From: Dysidea avara
Lineage: Eukaryota > Porifera > Demospongiae > Dictyoceratida > Dysideidae
DNA: 64,000 nucleotides
Assembly: GCF_963678975.1 (NCBI RefSeq)
Contig: NC_089278.1
Span: 7,777,479-7,841,478 of the forward strand
Direction of reading: 5' to 3'
Below, piece by piece: positions 1-12,317 of this stretch; positions within the stretch are counted from its first letter, which is position 1; every line of letters starts with the position of its first letter. The notes below the pieces were generated by a model. That model was not told where the DNA came from and did not search any database. It saw only the letters and a program-made list of their open reading frames with translations. The translations under genes and the position numbers were made by a program.

Positions 1-414
1 CTTGGTATGGTTTCGATGCTTGAAGAAGACAACCAACCTGATTGAAGATAAAAGGAAAGACAGGGCGTACACTCGTCGGAACCCCAAAAGGTGCATCCCA
101 CCGGTGAGTTTGTTGTTGTGGCGTAAAATGGTGACTGTGCACTGCTTTGATTGAGCTCTAGGCTTGCGACTGTGGTCAATTAGTGAGACAAAATTTCAAG
201 TTTTGGAGATTTTTTAAATATTCTATATCCGGTCACTGGGTAAGTGTTTTCTTGCTTTTAATGCTGTAGTTCATGTTAGATGGACTAATATTATTCTGTA
301 AAGGTGATTTTCATGGCGTAAGATGTCTCTAGGATGATTTTTAAAGGCGGTATTTTAGGCGGCGCGTGTCGTTTTCGGGAGAATCCCTACTTAAACAGTA
401 CTACTGTACTGTTT
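1..414 (-). repeat. Repeat family A, copy 1 (truncated by window edge)
   Basis: This stretch is the reverse complement of sequence found again at about 13.2-13.8 kb and 17.6-18.1 kb, including the shared words for a pyrimidine-rich segment and the block around GGTGAGTTTGTTGTTGTGGC. Its right end is a hairpin (393-414) with an 8-bp stem AAACAGTA/TACTGTTT. The family is not recognised. It contains no credible protein. It sits in the intron just upstream of the exon at 444. Confidence 0.8.
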
Positions 415-443
415 GATATGATTTCTTGTATGACTTCATTCAG

Positions 444-2105
<1,662 letters not shown>

Positions 2106-2280
2106 CTGCTACTTATATATATTCACTGTGTACATACAATAATGATGTGACTGAATCTGTGAATACCAAACATGGTAGCATGTGCATGCACACACAATGA
2201 TTTTGAGTTGAGGGTACAATATAAGATAGTGAAAATCATGCCAAAACAGCCAAGCTATGAAAAATGGTATGACCTTCAGA

Positions 2281-2490
2281 ATGTCAAATTATGAAATCAG
2301 TTGCAGCCAAGGAAACCAGGCCCATGATCAGGCCTGCAGTTTGAATCCTGGGGTTGAAGGGATTTTTATCTCTGGAACATTTTCTGTTTCACCTTATTAG
2401 CTGGTTTAGGTGAGGTAATTCATAGGCTACAGTACAAGTTGCTGTAGAACTTCAGTGGTGGTCGCTGTAGAGCTCAGATAGCAATAAAAG
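2281..2490 (+). repeat. Degraded tRNA-derived SINE copy
   Basis: The segment carries a tRNA B-box-like word (CAGTTTGAATCCTGG) followed by the same body seen on the other strand at 14.3-14.8 kb and 19.3-19.6 kb: the TTCTGTTTCACCTTATTAG word, the AGGCTACAGTACAAGTTGCTG word and the CTTCAGTGGTGGTCGCTGTA end. It is the most diverged copy in the window. Confidence 0.65.
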
Positions 2491-3060
2491 GATTTTTAGT
2501 GTGGGGGAGGGATCTTACAGAGAAAAAGCGGACTTATTGGGATCTGGTTGGTATAAGTGTTTAAAGTTCTTTGTATTGATATAGGGTATCTGATGACATT
2601 CCCCTCCCCCAAGAAAATTTTGATGGTATTTCAACATGGTTTTGTTGAATCATAATTATATAGATTTTATATAAAGTGACTGTTGCATTATAGTATTTTG
2701 TTCTATTAAGAATGTGTCAGTCTTTCTATTGAGCATGGTGCACCAATGGTTGACCTTTATAAAAAATGGTTTGTCCAAACCTACCTAACCCCTTCTGGAT
2801 ACAGGTCTTTAAATGCTGCATTGGTGTTAATTCTAATATATTAAATAACAGTTGTGCATCATTACAGTAGAGAGCCAATTATGTGTTTGTAACAACTATA
2901 TATAGTCAACATGTAATTTTTGTATATTGTGTTACTTTCTACTCTTGTTAATGTTTTCAGTTTCTTCTATTCTATTATTACATCACTGTTTCTGAGATTC
3001 ATATTAAGTTTTAACTCAGTGATAGTAACATTGTGATGTAAGCTTCTAATTTAAAACAGA
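2491..3060. other. Intergenic stretch, nothing recognised
   Basis: AT-rich sequence between the end of the left-edge gene and the LRR fragment. An AATAAA word at 2483 could be the polyadenylation signal of the gene ending at 2105. No exon-like segment or repeat seen elsewhere in the window was noticed. Confidence 0.5.
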
Positions 3061-3063
3061 ACA

Positions 3064-3515
3064 GGTAATTGGTAGTACTACACATGAGTGACAATGGGAT
3101 TAGTCAAGCTGGAGCAACAACAATTAGTGAAGCTATTTCCATCAACGTAACACTGACTGAGTTCTACATGGATTTCAATGATCTTCATGATGATGATGCA
3201 GTGGTGTTATCAAGGGATGTTTCCAAAACTAAGAGCATGACAATATTGAACATTGGTAGTAACAAAATCAGTGCTGTAGGAGCCAAAGCCATTGCAAATA
3301 GATTAGCACACAACATGTCACTGAAAGAGCCATGTATGGATTACAATGCTATTGGTAAAGATGGAGCAACAGCGCTTGCTGAAGCCATTATTACTAATAA
3401 GACACTTGACAAACTATCATTTTATCAAGACAAGACTATAGATGAAGAGTCAGCAATGTTGGCAATTGCTGTAGCTCCACCATCACCTACACCACAGGCA
3501 TTAATGTGCAATTTT
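3064..3515 (+). pseudogene. LRR fragment of an NLR gene, + strand
   Basis: An open frame encodes about four leucine-rich repeats of the ribonuclease-inhibitor type (for example LVVLHMSDNGISQAGA, MTILNIGSNKISAVGAKAIA and DYNAIGKDGATALAEAI). It corresponds to the C-terminal LRR part of the intact NLR at 7541-10795. No NACHT domain precedes it and no start codon is obvious; the frame opens at a possible acceptor (ACAG at 3061-3064). After about 3515 the same frame runs into antisense LRR sequence, so the predicted tail is not real protein. It is most likely a detached 3' piece of an NLR left by rearrangement, but it could be a terminal exon of a gene whose upstream exons I cannot see. Confidence 0.7.
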
Positions 3516-5758
3516 TTAAGTGAGGTGTTGTGTGTTAAAGTATTTGCAAGTGCTCCAGCTTGAACTATATTGTTCATATTCAAATATAGTTTCTGTAGTG
3601 AGGTGTGGCCTGTTAAACTTTTAGCAATTATTCTTTATCTATATCATTCTTACTTACATCCAGATGTTTTAGGCAGGTATTGTGTGTTAAAAGGCTTGCA
3701 ATTGCTTTTGCTCCACTTTGACCAATATCGTTGCTACATATATCCCAAAACTCCAGTGAGGTGTTGTGTGCAACTGTCATAGCTCCTTTACCTTTAAGTT
3801 GATTGTTACTAATTTTCAGCTTCTTCAGTATTTTAGTTTTCTTTGTTTCTTCTGAAAGCACCTGAGCACCATCTTCCCCTAGTTCATTGTTCTCTATGTG
3901 TAATACCTCCAAACATGAAATCATATCAGATATTGATGATGCTACTTGTGATGTGAGACCATTACCTGGTATGTATAGTTCTTTGACTGACATTGTGATG
4001 ACCATTGCAGTGGTAATTAATGTCACAAATGCTTGTAATTCTATTGTAACCCAAGTGCAGTATATTTGGTTTAAGATGAGTGATGATGTCATCAATAAAA
4101 GATGACGATGCTGCAGTGAGGTCATTAATTGTTAGAATAATATTCTTTATTGTCTTGCAGTTTACTTTGTACCTACACAGGTAGTGGTGTAGTAATGCAA
4201 TGCCATGGTCCCTTATACAGCATTGAAATAAGTTCAGTTTTTGCATGATCTTATTAAGAAAAATCCCAGGGATGCTACTTGGTGTGGGAGGAGTGTCCAA
4301 TCAATCAAACCCAAGTTAATCTTTTCATTATCAAATGAATCAGATAAGTTTGCACATAGTAATATAAGTGGTCCTCTACGATTTCTGCTGTACATCTAGA
4401 ACAAGTGGGCCGAGGGGTTGCTATAATGGTTGAACCATTGAAGGCATGCTTGCTTTAAAAACAATGACTTTAATTGCAAGCTGTCACATAGTTCATCCCA
4501 TCCATCTAGAATATGAAGTATATCCTCACCACTGGTTTGCTTGATATATTCTCTCATTTTAGGATAATCAAGTTCACAAAATAACTCAACCAAATTAGCT
4601 GCATTCTGGTAATGACAAAGTGGAATACAAAACACAAACTCCATTTCTGTTAGAACCTCTCTTTTAGCCCACTGTTTGCATATGCATGTTGGTAGTTATA
4701 GTAGTTTTGCCAGCCCCAGGATCTCCTTCAATCAATATGATCTTTTGACATCCAGTAGTTAATATTTCATCAACAGTGACATAGTCTACTGACTGTTTAT
4801 TCTAGGGCTGTTAGGGGGGAACTTCCCCCCCCCCCCCCTAAAATCTCAGACTTGCCTCCTAAAATTGTGAGTGATAACTACACTATACTTTTGTGGTACA
4901 CAAAACTTTAAAATGTTCTCAGATTCAATCTCAAGAGTGTTTAACATGTAAAATTTTCTCAGGTTAAAAAATTGCATATGCAACCTTAAAACACTCTCAG
5001 ATTCAATATCAGATTATTAAAAGTCTCCTAGGGTACACACACAATGAGAGCCCAAGTTTACCCAGTTTCTTAAAAAAATGTCCTCTCAGAGAGGGTAATT
5101 TTGTAAAATATTCAAAATGGCATGCACAGCCAGCAAATATACTGCCAGATTAAATCTCAGAAAGCCTGATTTAAAAAAAATCCATAACCATGAAAATACT
5201 CTAGTATTCAATCTGAAAATAGCCTATAAGGTTCTTGTAAGACAACTACCTATGCAGTTAGTACTATACATGCAGTGATAGTTATTACAATATCTCAGTG
5301 ATCTCACTCAAATTATTTATTCACCAGATTCAACAAATGCAGTGCACTACTAATAGAATAATTGTGTACATGATGTGCACATGGTTGTCCTAGATATTAC
5401 ATCATTATGTCATCACTATGCATTATGCTCTACCAGCCATAGGATTTGGCTTCACCTATTCCACCCAAAAATCAACACTCATGACATAGCCTTAAATGAC
5501 TAACTAGTTTCACAACTATTTCAACTTTCAGGAACCTGGTCACCCCCAAAATTCCTGATCCCCCCCCAAAGGAGAAATCCTAGAATAAACACTAAGTCTA
5601 CATCATCCTGTATTAGGCCCATAGCACATTCTTCACAGAATGCATCAGTCAAATGCTTTGCTCTTGCTATAGTGACATCCAAATAAATTGCTGGGTCACC
5701 TAGATGCTTAGACCATCCATTGATTGGTTCAGATACCCAGATATCAAACTCCTCTTGT
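3516..5758 (-). pseudogene. NLR (NACHT-LRR) pseudogene, split by a transposon
   Basis: Read right to left, the strand encodes a pre-NACHT segment (EEFDIWVSEPINGWSKHLGD at about 5757), then an 805-bp transposon, then VDYVTVDEIL and Walker A EGDPGAGKTT (about 4740-4710). A frameshift separates this from CKQWAKREVL, and Walker B ILHILDGWDEL follows near 4500. A stop lies at 4396. Next comes a piece matching the LLPHQVASLGFFL region that precedes the LRRs in the intact NLR, then LRRs in two frames (3962-4300 and 3628-4125), reaching TSLQKLYLNMNNI at about 3590. Compared with the intact gene about 300 residues between NACHT and LRR are missing. Removing the transposon restores the frame ...QDDVDYVTV..., so it landed in a coding exon. 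The frameshifts, stop and deletion make it a pseudogene. Confidence 0.85.
4790..5594. mobile_element. 805-bp TIR transposon inserted in the NACHT exon
   Basis: The ends are inverted: TGTTTATTCTAGG near 4794 and CCTAGAATAAACA near 5591. The 7-bp word AGTCTAC flanks it at 4783-4789 and 5595-5601, consistent with a 7- to 8-bp target duplication (the eighth base differs). Poly-C runs lie just inside both ends. A truncated relative in the opposite orientation ends at 20499. No transposase was found, so it is non-autonomous; the superfamily is not assigned, though hAT would fit an 8-bp duplication. Confidence 0.8.
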
Positions 5759-6550
5759 AATAATCAGAGATATCACCTTTAAAATTACGACGCTACACAT
5801 GCACATGCAATCACACAGCATGCAGTCTATACATACATATAATGTGTATACCATAACAGAGTATATCAAGATACATGATAGTGTACCAGGCACACAGTCC
5901 AATAAGCCGGCAACTGCACCCACATGCAGTACCATCAAGCATAATAAACATTCCCAAAGTTATGACCAATTATTCGTGTAAAAAGACTGATCTATCGTCA
6001 AACCTACAGGGTGAACTGCTGCTCCTAGCAATAAGTTGAAAATCCGTTTGTAGATAGGTAAACCATCATAGGAATGGTTTGCTGTAGATTGGAATTGTGT
6101 AAACTTGTCAACTTTAAAAATGCTTAATCTTTCATTGGAATAATTTTTAACTTCAAACAGAAGCAAATCAACCCAAGTTTGTAGCTAAAAATGAAGGACT
6201 TATTTTTGATAAATAATTTCAATATTAATTTATAAATCAATACATGGGAGAGAACTAGAATCTTAATTCTAGTATGGAAGAATGCTTAACACTGCTAGCA
6301 GTGAGATAACAAGAGCATGCATGGACCTCACCCTTAAATGATCAGAACATGCTGCCACTTCCTTAATTAAATGATCAGAGCATGTGGTCCCCATTAATGC
6401 AATCAGCTGCAGTTTTGCTGTAGAAACAAGATATGGCAACTGCACCCCCTAACCTATTGCATAGCTTGTTTGAAATAAACGCGGAATATTGAGATACTCT
6501 AAAAAAAGCAGCACAGCCACACATGTATATACTAGCAAACTAAAACTATT
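5759..6550. other. Upstream flank of the NLR pseudogene, nothing recognised
   Basis: No coding exon is supported. Short open frames on both strands (5724-5981, 5960-6166) show no family resemblance. The rc word TATTACAAG at about 5758 could be the splice acceptor of the pseudogene exon. Confidence 0.4.
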
Positions 6551-6554
6551 AATT

Positions 6555-6736
6555 TAAAAATGAAGTAAGGTTCCAGTGATGAAAGTAGTGAAAACAAGAT
6601 ATATGAATGATGGTAGCTATTACAACATAACTGGTACCACTGTAGGAGTTTTCTCACAAAGCTATGTTGTAATAGCTACCATCATTCATATCTCTTGCTC
6701 ACTACTTTCTATTGCTGGAATCCTACTCCTTTTTAT
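6555..6736. mobile_element. Foldback MITE, family E
   Basis: Two arms of about 75 bp form an inverted repeat: the left arm contains AATGATGGTAGCTATTACAA and the right arm TTGTAATAGCTACCATCATT. The outer arm (AAAAATGAAGTA...) matches the foldbacks at 14.88 kb and 19.05-19.30 kb, so it is a family with at least three members here. No coding potential. Confidence 0.85.
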
Positions 6737-7257
6737 TAAATAAAATAATTTTATTTGCATTAGTTATTTATTACCTTGCATAAAGTTAATGAAATGAAAC
6801 ATTATTTTTATGGTCTTGATTAAGAAAATATCACAAAATATAACATGGGGTTGTAGCATACTTATTACGGCAGATGATAGCTACATATTCTTGAAGTGCT
6901 TTGACATATTCCCATAGGCTGAAAGGATATATTTATAAACTACCTCACCTCTGCCCACTGCATCGCCATTTAATTATCAATCAATCAATGATTTATATGG
7001 TTGAATACAGCCTTTAAACCACCCTGTAAGTCTAACTGCTGGATCAGTCTAAAAATTTGGCTTGTTAGGAAAACCAAACACCAAGCATGTACAGACAATG
7101 GCAATATCTGCATAATACATAATATTTATATATGATGTGGTACATTTATTTATGCATGAGCATGAGTCAGTAATGATAGTAATAGACTATTAGTAGTGTA
7201 ATGCTTTAGTGGAGTATATAATCCCCATACTCTCGTTATACAGCCAAATTGCTCTTA
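6737..7257. other. Intergenic stretch, nothing recognised
   Basis: AT-rich sequence between the foldback element and the pogo-like remnant. No exon, RNA gene or repeat was recognised. Confidence 0.4.
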
Positions 7258-7402
7258 AAGGAACCTCCATACAAAGGACAATCCCTTCTAGTGTGCTTAA
7301 GTCCATTTACCAATAGATGCAATTTACTAAACTTATAACAGTAAATTTTTATCAAAATCAGTAGGTTGTAAAGTGTCCATTTTATAGAGGTTCCACTATG
7401 TA
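7258..7402. mobile_element. Degraded pogo-like MITE
   Basis: The left end (AGGAACCTCCATACAAAGGAC) and right end (GTCCATTTTATAGAGGTTCCAC) are diverged inverted copies of the termini of the better preserved element at 47249-47432. It lies about 140 bp beyond the stop codon of the intact NLR. Confidence 0.5.
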
Positions 7403-7540
7403 CCTTTTCTGTCTTCACACTACACATGTGTAATACCAAATATGCACAAATGTCATCCATAATACATGTTACAGTCCAGTTACAAACACTTTCATGAAGT
7501 TTAAGATGCTACTAGCTAAACACTGTAATACCATGAGTAT

Positions 7541-10500
7541 TTACACATCATCACCATCAAGAAAAAAATTATCAAAAGAATCAAGTAAATCATCAAAGTA
7601 GTTATCAGGGGTTCTGGTTTGCTGAAATAGTTTATTTAACCTATCTCTGTCTATTTCATAGTGTACTGACAAAATTTTCATGTTACGCTTTGTTCTGCTG
7701 TTGTTGATATCTTCAATTTCTTTCTTCACATTGTCATCATTATTAGGCAACTCCAGTTCATTAATACTAGTGTTATGATACAAGCTACTCAATAATGTCA
7801 TCAGTGACTTTTCATCTACATTATCAAAGCAAGTATAATCCAATGCACCAATCAAGGACAATTTCTTAAGTGTCTTGTTGTTAGTGATAGCTGTAGCAAT
7901 AGATGTGGCTCCATCCTGACCTAAAGCATTGCGGCCCATTATTAACACTTCCAGTGATTTATTCCCTAGCAAACATTCTGCAATTGCTTCGGCTCCTAAA
8001 TCTCTGATATGATTACTACTGATGTCCAATACTTTCAGTGTGCTATTTTTAACTACAGCCTCTAGCAGTACTACTGCTCCTCTATCTCCAAATATATTGG
8101 CACCAATATGTAATTCCTTTAATATTATATTATTAGTAATAGCATTAGCCATTGCTTTGGCTCCATTATGATCTATACTGCAGCTACTTATTGTTAGTAC
8201 TTCTAATGAAGTGTTGTATGACAAAACCATTGCAATAGCTGTAATTCCTGTAGCTGTAATTTTGTTATGACTGATATCCAATACTCTCAATGTGGTACTA
8301 ACTGTTATAAATTCTAATGGTATGAAAATTTTATCATTAAGATAGTATATGTTTGCGGCATCACATGTTGAAATATTTGCATTTCCACTTTGCCCTTCTG
8401 ATGGCTTCAGTGAGGCATTATCAGCTGCAACTCTGCTATCTGTGACTTGATTTTGATTAATAACACACACCTTGATTTTTGCTATTCCTTCTGATAGTCT
8501 AATGACTCCCTGATCATGTAAGTCATTCCAACCAATGTACAATTCCTCCAAACTTATCATCATGTCAGATATTAGTGATACCTCATTTGCTTTGATGCTG
8601 CTAAGACGCAGATCTAGAATTTTTACAGTGTCAGTAGCTGCGATTAATATGCTCATTAAACTATCAAAACAGTTATTACCTAACAGCAAAGCATGTGGCT
8701 TTAGACAAGATATGATGTCAATAATAACATGTGATGATGCATTGGTTAAGCTATTAGACTGAAGGTTGATGTTTGCTATTCTATGGTTACAAGTTGTATC
8801 TCTGCATATGTACCGGTTAAGTACACTGATGCCACAATCTCTAATATTGCAAAATGATAGATTTAGTTCCTTCCAATTGCTGTCTGATCTTGATAAGAAA
8901 AATCCCAGGGACGTCACTTGGTGTGGTAGAAGTGTGTAACGATTTATATCAATCACACCACTGTCGAATGATTTTGACAGCATATGAGAAAATGTAACAT
9001 CTTCAGCCTCTTGAAAACATTGGAACAAGTAGAGAACTTTTACTGGATTCTTCAAAATATTTTGTGGTATAGTTAGTAACCTAGGTCTAGCTTCTTGATT
9101 AGAACTAATCATACCTCTTAGGGCCACTGTTGTGCTAGAAATTAGTTCACCATTGCTAGTGCAACATTTACTGGAAGTAGAATTATGTTGATACTCTACA
9201 AGCATTTTTTGTGGTTGGTTAAATGCATTTCCATTGGTGGATTTGGTTACCAGTTGACTACACATTGTATTACTGGACTGTTCTTGAGGATACAAGTCAG
9301 GTTGAATTGTGGAAGTTGCTGAAACATTTAAAAAAGTATTGGATGATGATTGCAGTGGATTGGGCTGTGAAATAATAGTCGATCTCATTGGTGGATGAGA
9401 TGTAGGACTGGTCTGAAGTTGATCCAGAGATTCTGAATGTGACTCACTTTGTGTTAATACATTTATTACAGTATTACAATGACCATGTTTTATCCCACAA
9501 TACATGATCCACATGTTGGAAAGGCGGATACCCTTATTATCATCAACAAGAAACGAATCTTTAAGAAGTTTGTATACTTCATACTCTGGTAGGATTGCTA
9601 CATGCTTAGCAGCAAAGTATTCTTGTATTCCCAAATGTAGGAAATTGAACGAACGAAGTGGAGTACCCATTTCATTTACACTGTAACACTGAACAGACTG
9701 CAACAGCCCATAACAAAGGGGATCATCCCTGCATATATCAGGTAAGTCACTTTCTGTAAATACAATTTTATCATTTATGAGACCATCAAATGCAACTTTC
9801 TCCAGTAGTTTTAGTGTTTGTTGGACTGTTTGTGGTAAGTGCTTCATTTCGTTGATGTGTTCACCCTCAGCAATTTTTCCTGACCGTATTAGATAGCGAC
9901 AAATTGTATGTAGGACAAAACTTTGATACATTTTAGAAGCAGTCGGTGGCAGGTCCTCTGAATGACACATGCAAAGGAACACAATAATTGACATTACTAA
10001 AGGTATATAACACATGGCATCGATATTGGGATACTGTTGGAAATGTTTTTGCAAAGTTACAAGCTGACAGGGATTATCTTGTAAACAGTCACAGGCATAT
10101 TTCATTTTACTGGTTTGGTCAAATCCAAGAACTTCTATCCTCCTGTCTACAATGTGATGAAGGCAAGCAGAAGCATAAGGTCGAGATGTAACCACGATCC
10201 TAGATTTAGTGAAAAATTCCCTTTGAATTAATTGAGTTAAAAATGATTGTTTACGTAATTTGCTGCTGAGCTCATCAAAGCCATTAATAATAAATGTGAC
10301 ATTTTCTCCATGATTATCTTCTAAATAATTGTGCAATTGTGTTACCTTACCGGTTGGCTTTGTGAAGTGCTCTATCAGTTGCTGTGTGTTGGTGATTTTC
10401 TGTACATTAGGATCTCTTAAGAGTAAGAGGAGTACTAATTTATCAGAAGTGAGCAGCTTACCCTCAGCCCATTCAATACAAATCTCTTTAACAAGAGTTG

Positions 10501-10795
10501 TTTTTCCTATTCCAGGTTGACCCTCAATAAGGATAGTGTTGTCAGATAGAGAACTAAAAATCTGTGAGAGTTCCTTTATTTTTTGAGATTTTGTTGTGTC
10601 CGGTATGTTGGACATATCCCCCTTTGTCCTCGAGTGAATTGTTTCTGCAATTTCTTTCTGTGTTTGCATATCTTTTTGATACATCAGTGTTAATGTTACA
10701 TATGATTTTGCTTTAACAGGTGGCCAAGGATCTCTCTCTTTCGCAAGTTTTTTTAGTCTGAGGTTGCAGTATCTTCCTTTCACGAACTCCTCCAT
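7541..10795 (-). CDS. NLR-type innate immune receptor (NACHT plus LRR), 1084 aa
   Basis: A single uninterrupted frame. Residues 1-80 are a pre-NACHT linker. Walker A EGQPGIGKTT is at 91-100, Walker B FIINGFDEL near 168-175 and the sensor-1-like SRIVVTSRP near 198-206, followed by helical NACHT-associated regions to about 440. A Ser/Thr/Gln-rich linker spans about 450-590. About ten ribonuclease-inhibitor-type LRRs follow (LDISHNKITATGITAIA, LDISSNHIRDLGAEAIA and others) to about 1010. NLRs are cytosolic STAND ATPases that oligomerise after ligand sensing through the LRRs. No DEATH, CARD or TIR domain is in this frame. A possible acceptor (TTTACAG, about 10805) with in-frame SSW before the first Met suggests that an upstream exon may supply an N-terminal effector domain. 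The Walker B aspartate is replaced by Asn (NGFDE), unlike the DGWDE of the neighbouring pseudogene. Confidence 0.9.
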   Translation of the reverse strand: MEEFVKGRYCNLRLKKLAKERDPWPPVKAKSYVTLTLMYQKDMQTQKEIAETIHSRTKGDMSNIPDTTKSQKIKELSQIFSSLSDNTILIEGQPGIGKTTLVKEICIEWAEGKLLTSDKLVLLLLLRDPNVQKITNTQQLIEHFTKPTGKVTQLHNYLEDNHGENVTFIINGFDELSSKLRKQSFLTQLIQREFFTKSRIVVTSRPYASACLHHIVDRRIEVLGFDQTSKMKYACDCLQDNPCQLVTLQKHFQQYPNIDAMCYIPLVMSIIVFLCMCHSEDLPPTASKMYQSFVLHTICRYLIRSGKIAEGEHINEMKHLPQTVQQTLKLLEKVAFDGLINDKIVFTESDLPDICRDDPLCYGLLQSVQCYSVNEMGTPLRSFNFLHLGIQEYFAAKHVAILPEYEVYKLLKDSFLVDDNKGIRLSNMWIMYCGIKHGHCNTVINVLTQSESHSESLDQLQTSPTSHPPMRSTIISQPNPLQSSSNTFLNVSATSTIQPDLYPQEQSSNTMCSQLVTKSTNGNAFNQPQKMLVEYQHNSTSSKCCTSNGELISSTTVALRGMISSNQEARPRLLTIPQNILKNPVKVLYLFQCFQEAEDVTFSHMLSKSFDSGVIDINRYTLLPHQVTSLGFFLSRSDSNWKELNLSFCNIRDCGISVLNRYICRDTTCNHRIANINLQSNSLTNASSHVIIDIISCLKPHALLLGNNCFDSLMSILIAATDTVKILDLRLSSIKANEVSLISDMMISLEELYIGWNDLHDQGVIRLSEGIAKIKVCVINQNQVTDSRVAADNASLKPSEGQSGNANISTCDAANIYYLNDKIFIPLEFITVSTTLRVLDISHNKITATGITAIAMVLSYNTSLEVLTISSCSIDHNGAKAMANAITNNIILKELHIGANIFGDRGAVVLLEAVVKNSTLKVLDISSNHIRDLGAEAIAECLLGNKSLEVLIMGRNALGQDGATSIATAITNNKTLKKLSLIGALDYTCFDNVDEKSLMTLLSSLYHNTSINELELPNNDDNVKKEIEDINNSRTKRNMKILSVHYEIDRDRLNKLFQQTRTPDNYFDDLLDSFDNFFLDGDDV

Positions 10796-11518
10796 CCAAC
10801 TGACTACTGTAAATATGTAAAATAAATCACAAAATTACTCAAAATTACCGACTTGGAGACTTATCATAACTTTAAATAATAATTAGATTTCAGATTACAG
10901 GAGTTTACAATCTGAAGCCCTAGCTGTTTTGTTGCGGTTTCTAAACAAAGTGAAGGTACTACTACAGGGCCTGAGGGTTATTGTAATTTATGACATAGGC
11001 CCTAGTGGACTGAAGCCTAGCTTTAGACCCTACTATAGTTTTTGTCCCTTGAAAACTGCTTGTAACTAGTGCTGATTAGTAGAAACTAGCCCATTACATC
11101 ACCCATGACCACCTTGAACATGCTGTAACAGGTTTATTACCAGTGGTGTCCATATTGGGACATTTTGGTGTCCTGTCGACACATCAGGTTTTACAGTGTG
11201 GTGACCTCTAGTGCTAGTAAGGGAACTAACATTAACAGGTTCTAAGAAACCATGAAATACACTGTGTACTGCAGTAATTCTAAGTACACCATGCTATAGT
11301 GCATACTTATCAATAATTAGCACATACTGAATAATTAATTAATTATTTGTTTCCTCAGTGACACTATGTATGGAAGGATGAGTGCAAAGACAAAGTAACA
11401 GCTACAGTGATGCTGACAGCTCAAAGTTCTTCAGAAATCTAGCTACTAAATTCAAATAGTTCTGATTTATTCTTTAAAGCTTTGTGGCCCTATAGATTTA
11501 TACTATTCTTACCCATCA
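10796..11518. other. 5' flank of the NLR gene
   Basis: Contains the candidate acceptor just upstream of the NLR frame and otherwise no recognised exon. A degenerate inverted segment around 10905-11040 (AATCTGAAGCCCTAG with GACTGAAGCCTAGC) recalls sequence near 55.9-56.1 kb but was not resolved. An effector-domain exon could not be found within this stretch. Confidence 0.35.
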
Positions 11519-12317
11519 TACAGTACGATAGTACTGTATAGTAGGGACCACCAAGGAGTACGCGTGGCCCACAAAATAACATCACCCAAAAATCAGCCTC
11601 AATTTTCCAGATGACGATGAGGAGGCAGTGTTGGTTAGGTAACACTTAGCCCAAACAAGCTTTCAGATCGACCCGAAACGCCTTCAAAAAGTTGCTACGG
11701 AATTTTAAAAAATTGTTTAACACAATTTCTACTGACTGAGTAAGTAAGTGACTGACTGATGCCTTCAGACAAGTGTAACTCAATAATGGCTAAGACTACG
11801 GGCTTGATTTTTTCACTGCTCAATATTGCTTTGGCCCGAGAGGTGTCTTTTGGCATACAACAGCATGTACAATGCATTCTTTGTAACAGAAATCGTCCGT
11901 ATTTTTCATAGTGGTTATTTTGATTGCAGAGGTGCTTTTCGAACAGTTCTTGATTCATACTGCCATGTAACGAGTTAAATATAGCCAACAACGAAGCGTA
12001 ATGGATACTTCACTTTCAGATGATAATTGATATAACTGAGGCGCGCAGCACAATTTCTTTCTTTCAGTATATGCGTGGAAGGCAAAGGTACTTTTCAAAC
12101 AGTTCCTTGATTCGTAATGCTGTGTAACGGGTTGAACATAGCTGACAACGAAGCATAATGGATACTTCACTTTTCATATGATAATTGATATAGCTGGGTC
12201 GCACGGTGCCATTTCAGATGTGGTATGTGTGGGAAGAATCATCATTATTGATGAAAAAATGTACAAGTAAAAAGATTAAATGCATGATTACAAAAAAGTT
12301 AACAAAAAGTGAACAAA
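11519..12317 (-). repeat. Repeat family B, copy 1
   Basis: This body recurs at 57.7-58.5 kb and, more diverged, at 52.3-53.0 kb, with a partial piece at 50.0-50.3 kb. The left end is a perfect hairpin TACAGTAC-GATA-GTACTGTA (11519-11538). Inside, a unit of about 155 bp is tandemly duplicated (the word TTCTTGATTC at about 11951, TTCCTTGATTCG at about 12106). The other end abuts the foldback at 12318. The open frames inside (such as 11695-11991) are not known proteins. Confidence 0.85.

Noticed and set aside
3570-4105. + strand frames 3570-3782 and 3887-4105
   Set aside because: They are shadows of the minus-strand LRR pseudogene.
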